A stretch of DNA of 9,976 nucleotides from RGIG4576 sp964606575 (lineage in GTDB: Bacteria > Bacteroidota > Bacteroidia > Bacteroidales > Muribaculaceae), in contig CAZSHA010000072.1 in NCBI GenBank assembly GCA_964606575.1, forward strand, positions 1 to 9,976. The letters are read 5' to 3'. Position numbers and translations under genes: made by a program. Under the pieces are notes generated by a model. The model was not told where the DNA came from. It was given only the letters and a program-made list of their open reading frames with translations, and searched no databases. Position 1 is the stretch's first letter, and every line of letters begins with the position of its first letter. Shown in pieces: positions 7,400 through 9,976 of this stretch.

Positions 7400-7984
7400 C
7401 TAATAAAGCGTGCAGGGCTTGTAGACCGTAATAACCTCCGCCGTTTCGGGATTTATGTCCATAAATCCTTTAGGGAACACGAGGCTGTCATATTCGCTAT
7501 AACTCTGGCTCACAATAACGGTACTCTTATTGTAGCCAAGTATTTTATAAGATTCAGAATCAGCACGGTTGGTGTGGATGTCGTGAATGTTCACAATCAG
7601 GGTCTTGTTCGTCAACGTATATGTGAAAACAGCCCCATTATTATCGACAACGCCTGTCGAGTCCGTTTCAAAGACGATACACTGAGGTAGATTGGCGAAA
7701 TATACATTTTTTTCATAGTAAAACTGCTGTATTTTACCGTTGTGATATATGAAAGGAGTTAAAAATCTGCCGTCACTGCTCCATTTCTGTGTCTTTAGCA
7801 CACCCAAGATGTCCTCGTCGGTGAAATCGGTAAATGCAGTTATAGCGGTGTCGCCTAATAGAATCACCCCGTTCCCAACAAGTTCAGTGCTGAATATTTT
7901 AGGGTAAGACGGTTCATCTTCGTTGCCGCATGATATTAATGCTATCATGGCAACAGCACAAGCTATAAATAATTTCTTGGTCAT
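7400..7984 (-). CDS. Lipoprotein of unknown function, beta-rich (lipocalin-like by eye)
   Basis: A 194-residue lipoprotein from ATG 7984; a second ATG directly before it at 7987 is equally usable. The leader MTKKLFIACAVAMIALISC ends in a lipobox with Cys19, followed by an acidic GNEDEPS linker. The frame is open back to 8080, but that 32-codon extension is AT-rich, would bury the signal peptide and is rejected. The mature part contains KTQKWSSDGRFLTPFIYHNG (~70-90), then alternating strands such as VFTYTLTNKTLIVNI and YKILGYNKSTVIVSQSY. Bacteroidales lipocalin-like lipoproteins follow this layout (a K.W motif, then antiparallel strands), but I cannot assign a family. It follows the C10-propeptide-like gene after about 140 bp and precedes a long hairpin. 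Its job is unknown. Confidence 0.72.
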   Translation of the reverse strand: MTKKLFIACAVAMIALISCGNEDEPSYPKIFSTELVGNGVILLGDTAITAFTDFTDEDILGVLKTQKWSSDGRFLTPFIYHNGKIQQFYYEKNVYFANLPQCIVFETDSTGVVDNNGAVFTYTLTNKTLIVNIHDIHTNRADSESYKILGYNKSTVIVSQSYSEYDSLVFPKGFMDINPETAEVITVYKPCTLY

Positions 7985-8126
7985 CATAATTATAATTCTT
8001 TTTATATTAAACGTGGTAACTTTGCGTATATTTGAAACTATATAACATTTTATACACTGTGTCATAAGTATTATTTCCAACAGCCCAGCTAGGAGAAAGC
8101 GTCCTTATCACCTGATCAGAATAGTG

Positions 8127-8399
8127 TTATTGAACCACGTATGCAAGAGTATCTCCGTTCTCAATCACAGGAGTAAGGCTATTAACTATTTCACCTTTCC
8201 GAGCAATATTAATATACTTACACACCATTTCTGGAGTTACAGTGAAACTCCCTACTGATGCTGTTTCTCCTGAACGTGACAGCGCCATTTCAATTTCTTG
8301 CATAGGATCTTCTGCTATTACATTGTTATCAGAGCAAGCTACTAGCAACCCTGTTAATGTCGCTATGCCTAATAAGGCACTGTGAAAAAATTTTTTCAT
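8127..8399 (-). CDS. Short lipoprotein resembling a truncated C10 (streptopain-type) peptidase propeptide
   Basis: A 90-residue product with leader MKKFFHSALLGIATLTGLLV and a lipobox ending at Cys22 (VACSD). After an acidic linker comes LSRSGETASVGSFTVTPEMV, then ARKGEIVNSLTPVIENGDTLAYVV, where it stops. This matches the first helix and strand of propeptides of C10/SpeB-type cysteine peptidases in Bacteroidales. Those continue into a GGW-type strand and then the catalytic domain, both absent here. The ~40 codons after the stop are open but do not resemble the missing part. It may be a truncated peptidase gene or a stand-alone propeptide-like inhibitor, comparable in concept to Spi of streptococci or the Bfi proteins of Bacteroides fragilis. 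The short C-terminus makes truncation the more likely reading. Its leader closely resembles that of the frameshifted lipoprotein at 9398-9896. Confidence 0.6.
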   Translation of the reverse strand: MKKFFHSALLGIATLTGLLVACSDNNVIAEDPMQEIEMALSRSGETASVGSFTVTPEMVCKYINIARKGEIVNSLTPVIENGDTLAYVVQ

Positions 8400-8477
8400 T
8401 AAATAAATGCGTTAACAGATGTTAGTTTTATATTTAAAAGGTATTTAAATCTATGTTCTGCTTTGATTTCTCAAATG

Positions 8478-9401
8478 TTAGTCCTTAAAATAGTGGTCGA
8501 CACATACGTAAGTGCGAATCTCCCCTTTTTTCTTACCAGCATTTTTGAGGACAAGCTTATTCTTGGTGAGCTCTATTATTTCAAAAGTCTCTAGGAAGAA
8601 CTTGTCGGTGTTCCTTATGTTGCCGTTTTCTATTATGTAACGTCCGTTCTTGCTCTTTCCCACCTTGCTGAAATCGAATTTCTTGTCAACCTTGTCAGAT
8701 AGGTAGTATTCCCGCTCGCCGTAGATTCGGTTGTTGTTCTTGTCTAGCATAGCAATCACCCATTTAAACTCATCATAGGTTTCATACTCATGCTCTTTTA
8801 TATACCCTGTCTTTTGCACCTGCAATCGCCAATTCTTCCCAACCAGCATATCCATAACGCTTGATTCGGCGACGACGGAACTGTCTTGGTGGCATATCGA
8901 GTCAATCTGCGCTTTGAAAGGAGAATCCGTAACGTTCACGTATGTGATAGGCTTCCTACCTTTCCTAGTAGATTCCTTTATCACGAGTTTGTCTTCGGTG
9001 AGTTCCAATATCTCGTAGACATTAAGGAAGAAGCGTGAAGTCCCCCTAAAGTTGTTTAGCTCAATGATGTATTTGCCGTTATCGGCTTTACCCACCTTGC
9101 TGAAATCGAATACGCTTTCTATCTCGTTTGAAAGATAGAAATCACGGTTTGCCGTGATGCGTTCTTTTTTGTCGCCTATGAATGATATTATTGACTGTTC
9201 ACGATTAAAACAGTTAAAATCTTTCTGCCTGACATAACCGTTTGGCATCTGCATGTGCCAAGCCTTGCCAATCAACAAGTCCATTGTAGAACTTCTTGCC
9301 GCACTGTCTATCACGATGCCGGCTGTATCGCTGTTTTGTGCCAAAACCGGACTAGCACTTGCAAAAAGGATGACAAATCCTAAAATAAATTTTCTCATCA
9401 T
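8478..9401 (-). CDS. Secreted protein of two tandem beta-rich repeats
   Basis: A 307-residue exported protein. The signal peptide MMRKFILGFVILFASASPVLA is cleaved before Gln22 (no lipobox). Residues 39-158 and 182-302 are two copies of one ~120-aa domain. Each has MD-L/M-L-I/V-GK-x-W near its start, then FYLS or YYLS, the identical FDFSKVGK (98-105 and 242-249), NG-K/R-YIIE, and a closing E-I-x-ELT-x-x-KLV strand. The repeat is also visible in DNA: 21 identical bases at 8659-8679 and 9091-9111, exactly 432 bp apart, so the duplication is fairly recent. The domain looks like a small beta barrel (lipocalin-like by eye); no family is recognised. Start: the first ATG (9401) overlaps the TGA of the upstream lipoprotein as ATGA, indicating translational coupling; the second ATG (9398) is also possible. 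Confidence 0.75.
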   Translation of the reverse strand: MMRKFILGFVILFASASPVLAQNSDTAGIVIDSAARSSTMDLLIGKAWHMQMPNGYVRQKDFNCFNREQSIISFIGDKKERITANRDFYLSNEIESVFDFSKVGKADNGKYIIELNNFRGTSRFFLNVYEILELTEDKLVIKESTRKGRKPITYVNVTDSPFKAQIDSICHQDSSVVAESSVMDMLVGKNWRLQVQKTGYIKEHEYETYDEFKWVIAMLDKNNNRIYGEREYYLSDKVDKKFDFSKVGKSKNGRYIIENGNIRNTDKFFLETFEIIELTKNKLVLKNAGKKKGEIRTYVCVDHYFKD

Positions 9402-9896
9402 AACGAATTTAATTCTAATTTAACACCTGTAAATACAATATTATAATTTAGTTGACCAACGAAATACGGTTCATACACTACGTATGCTTGACCATCTAAT
9501 GGATCTAGATAAATTAAATCACCATCTATTTGATAACCGATAATTAGAACATTGTGGTTATAATTAAAAAGGGTGGTTTCCGTTGGAAAATCTGTCATAC
9601 AAACTTTTCCGTCGTCTATCTTACCATATCCCATAGAAGGGTAGCATCAGTGTCGTATGCTGCCACGCTTCTAGATGCATTGCCGTCAGTCCTTTGATTG
9701 GTAGGGAAAGACACATTTCCGCTTTCCATAACAATCCTTTTTGCAAGTTTCACCATTTCACTATCGCTAGCAAGTGATTGATTGCCATCATCAAAGCTAT
9801 GAGTGTCGGAACAAGCAAAAAGCAACCCAGCTAATGCAGTTAAGCCTAAAAGGGCGATGCTAAAAGTAAAGATAAAATTATAATATTTTTCTTCAT
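9398..9896 (-). pseudogene. Frameshifted lipoprotein with a papain-like His/Asp half-domain
   Basis: Three frames together spell one protein. From ATG 9896 the frame dies after 16 codons. A one-base gain (or two-base loss) in the A5 run at 9886-9890 joins it to a full lipoprotein leader (YYNFIFTFSIALLGLTALAG, then LLFACSD). That frame continues through a propeptide-like segment (SEMVKLAKRIVMESG, then NASRS) to TLLWDMVR and a TAG at 9616. One missing base near 9619-9628 would restore KIDDGKVCMTDF. The final part has NYNHNVLIIGY and LIYLDPLDG, like the catalytic His (codon 9556-9554) and Asp (9505-9503) of papain-fold C39/C70-type peptidases. The region that should hold the nucleophilic Cys is missing, so even repaired (about 165 aa) it is unlikely to be an active peptidase. 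Its stop overlaps the next gene's start. True decay and assembly indels are both possible. Confidence 0.6.
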
Positions 9897-9934
9897 TATT
9901 TTATAAATTTCAAATTATATATTTTATCATTAGT

Positions 9935-9954
9935 GTCCCATAAAAATTAGGGAC
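9935..9954. repeat. Small inverted repeat near the right edge
   Basis: GTCCC / GGGAC arms surround a 10-nt AT-rich loop, about 40 bp upstream of the frameshifted lipoprotein. On the minus strand it would follow any gene beyond the right edge, so it may be a terminator for that gene. An insertion-sequence end is a weaker alternative that cannot be tested inside this window. The rest of 9897-9976 is AT-rich with no gene visible. Confidence 0.3.
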
Positions 9955-9976
9955 TGGCTAAACATTAAATAAATTA

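Noticed and set aside
7988..8080. N-terminal extension of the 194-aa lipoprotein from ATG 8080
   Set aside because: The extension would bury the lipoprotein signal peptide 32 residues in and is AT-rich, intergenic-type sequence.
8007..8126. Continuation of the C10 propeptide or peptidase past the stop at 8127
   Set aside because: About 40 codons are open in the same frame, but they lack the expected GGW strand and catalytic motifs, and other frames stop quickly.
9930..9976. Insertion-sequence terminus at the right edge
   Set aside because: Only a 5-bp-arm hairpin is visible, with no transposase or target duplication in the window; a terminator is at least as likely.
1..9976. CRISPR array, tRNA or rRNA genes
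   Set aside because: No regularly spaced direct repeats, and no tRNA- or rRNA-like sequence was noticed on either strand.

Overview
The window reads as a chromosomal segment of a Bacteroidales bacterium (Prevotella/Muribaculaceae-like by eye). The grounds are: the N-terminus of a Bacteroidota-type fused SecDF protein at the left edge; start codons without Shine-Dalgarno sequences; boxes matching the Bacteroidota -7 element TAnnTTTG; an SbsA/Ig-like surface lipoprotein; and an outer-membrane beta-barrel protein of the TonB-receptor-like family with its characteristic C-terminal tail. No RNA gene, CRISPR array or complete insertion sequence was found.

Layout. Positions 1-161 (minus) hold the start of secDF. 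It is divergent from a rightward pair: a large Ig-like lipoprotein (367-2370) and a MATE-family efflux transporter (2452-3810). These look like conserved chromosomal genes. A convergent gap (3811-3965) separates them from a long run of minus-strand genes. Read in the direction of transcription (right to left), these are: a frameshifted lipoprotein related to papain-like peptidases (9896-9398); a secreted protein made of two tandem repeats (9401-8478), whose start overlaps the preceding stop as ATGA; a short lipoprotein resembling a C10-peptidase propeptide that stops early (8399-8127); an unrecognised lipoprotein (7984-7400); a 45-codon orphan coding fragment (7243-7106); a small outer-membrane barrel protein (7100-6531) followed by a clear hairpin terminator; an 80-aa protein that is only a signal peptide plus the last strand and tail of a large outer-membrane barrel (6314-6072); and the full-size barrel protein (6053-3966).

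The right half (about 6070-9976) is AT-richer by eye than the left and is made almost entirely of exported proteins. Several are truncated, duplicated or frameshifted, as expected of a fast-evolving accessory cell-surface locus. The most suggestive theme lies at 8127-9896: two lipoproteins with near-matching leaders, one with propeptide-like sequence and one with a papain-like His/Asp half-domain, flank a duplicated secreted beta-rich protein. This may be a decayed or remodelled secreted cysteine-peptidase/inhibitor locus, but that is inference. No intact peptidase with a nucleophilic Cys is present in the window.
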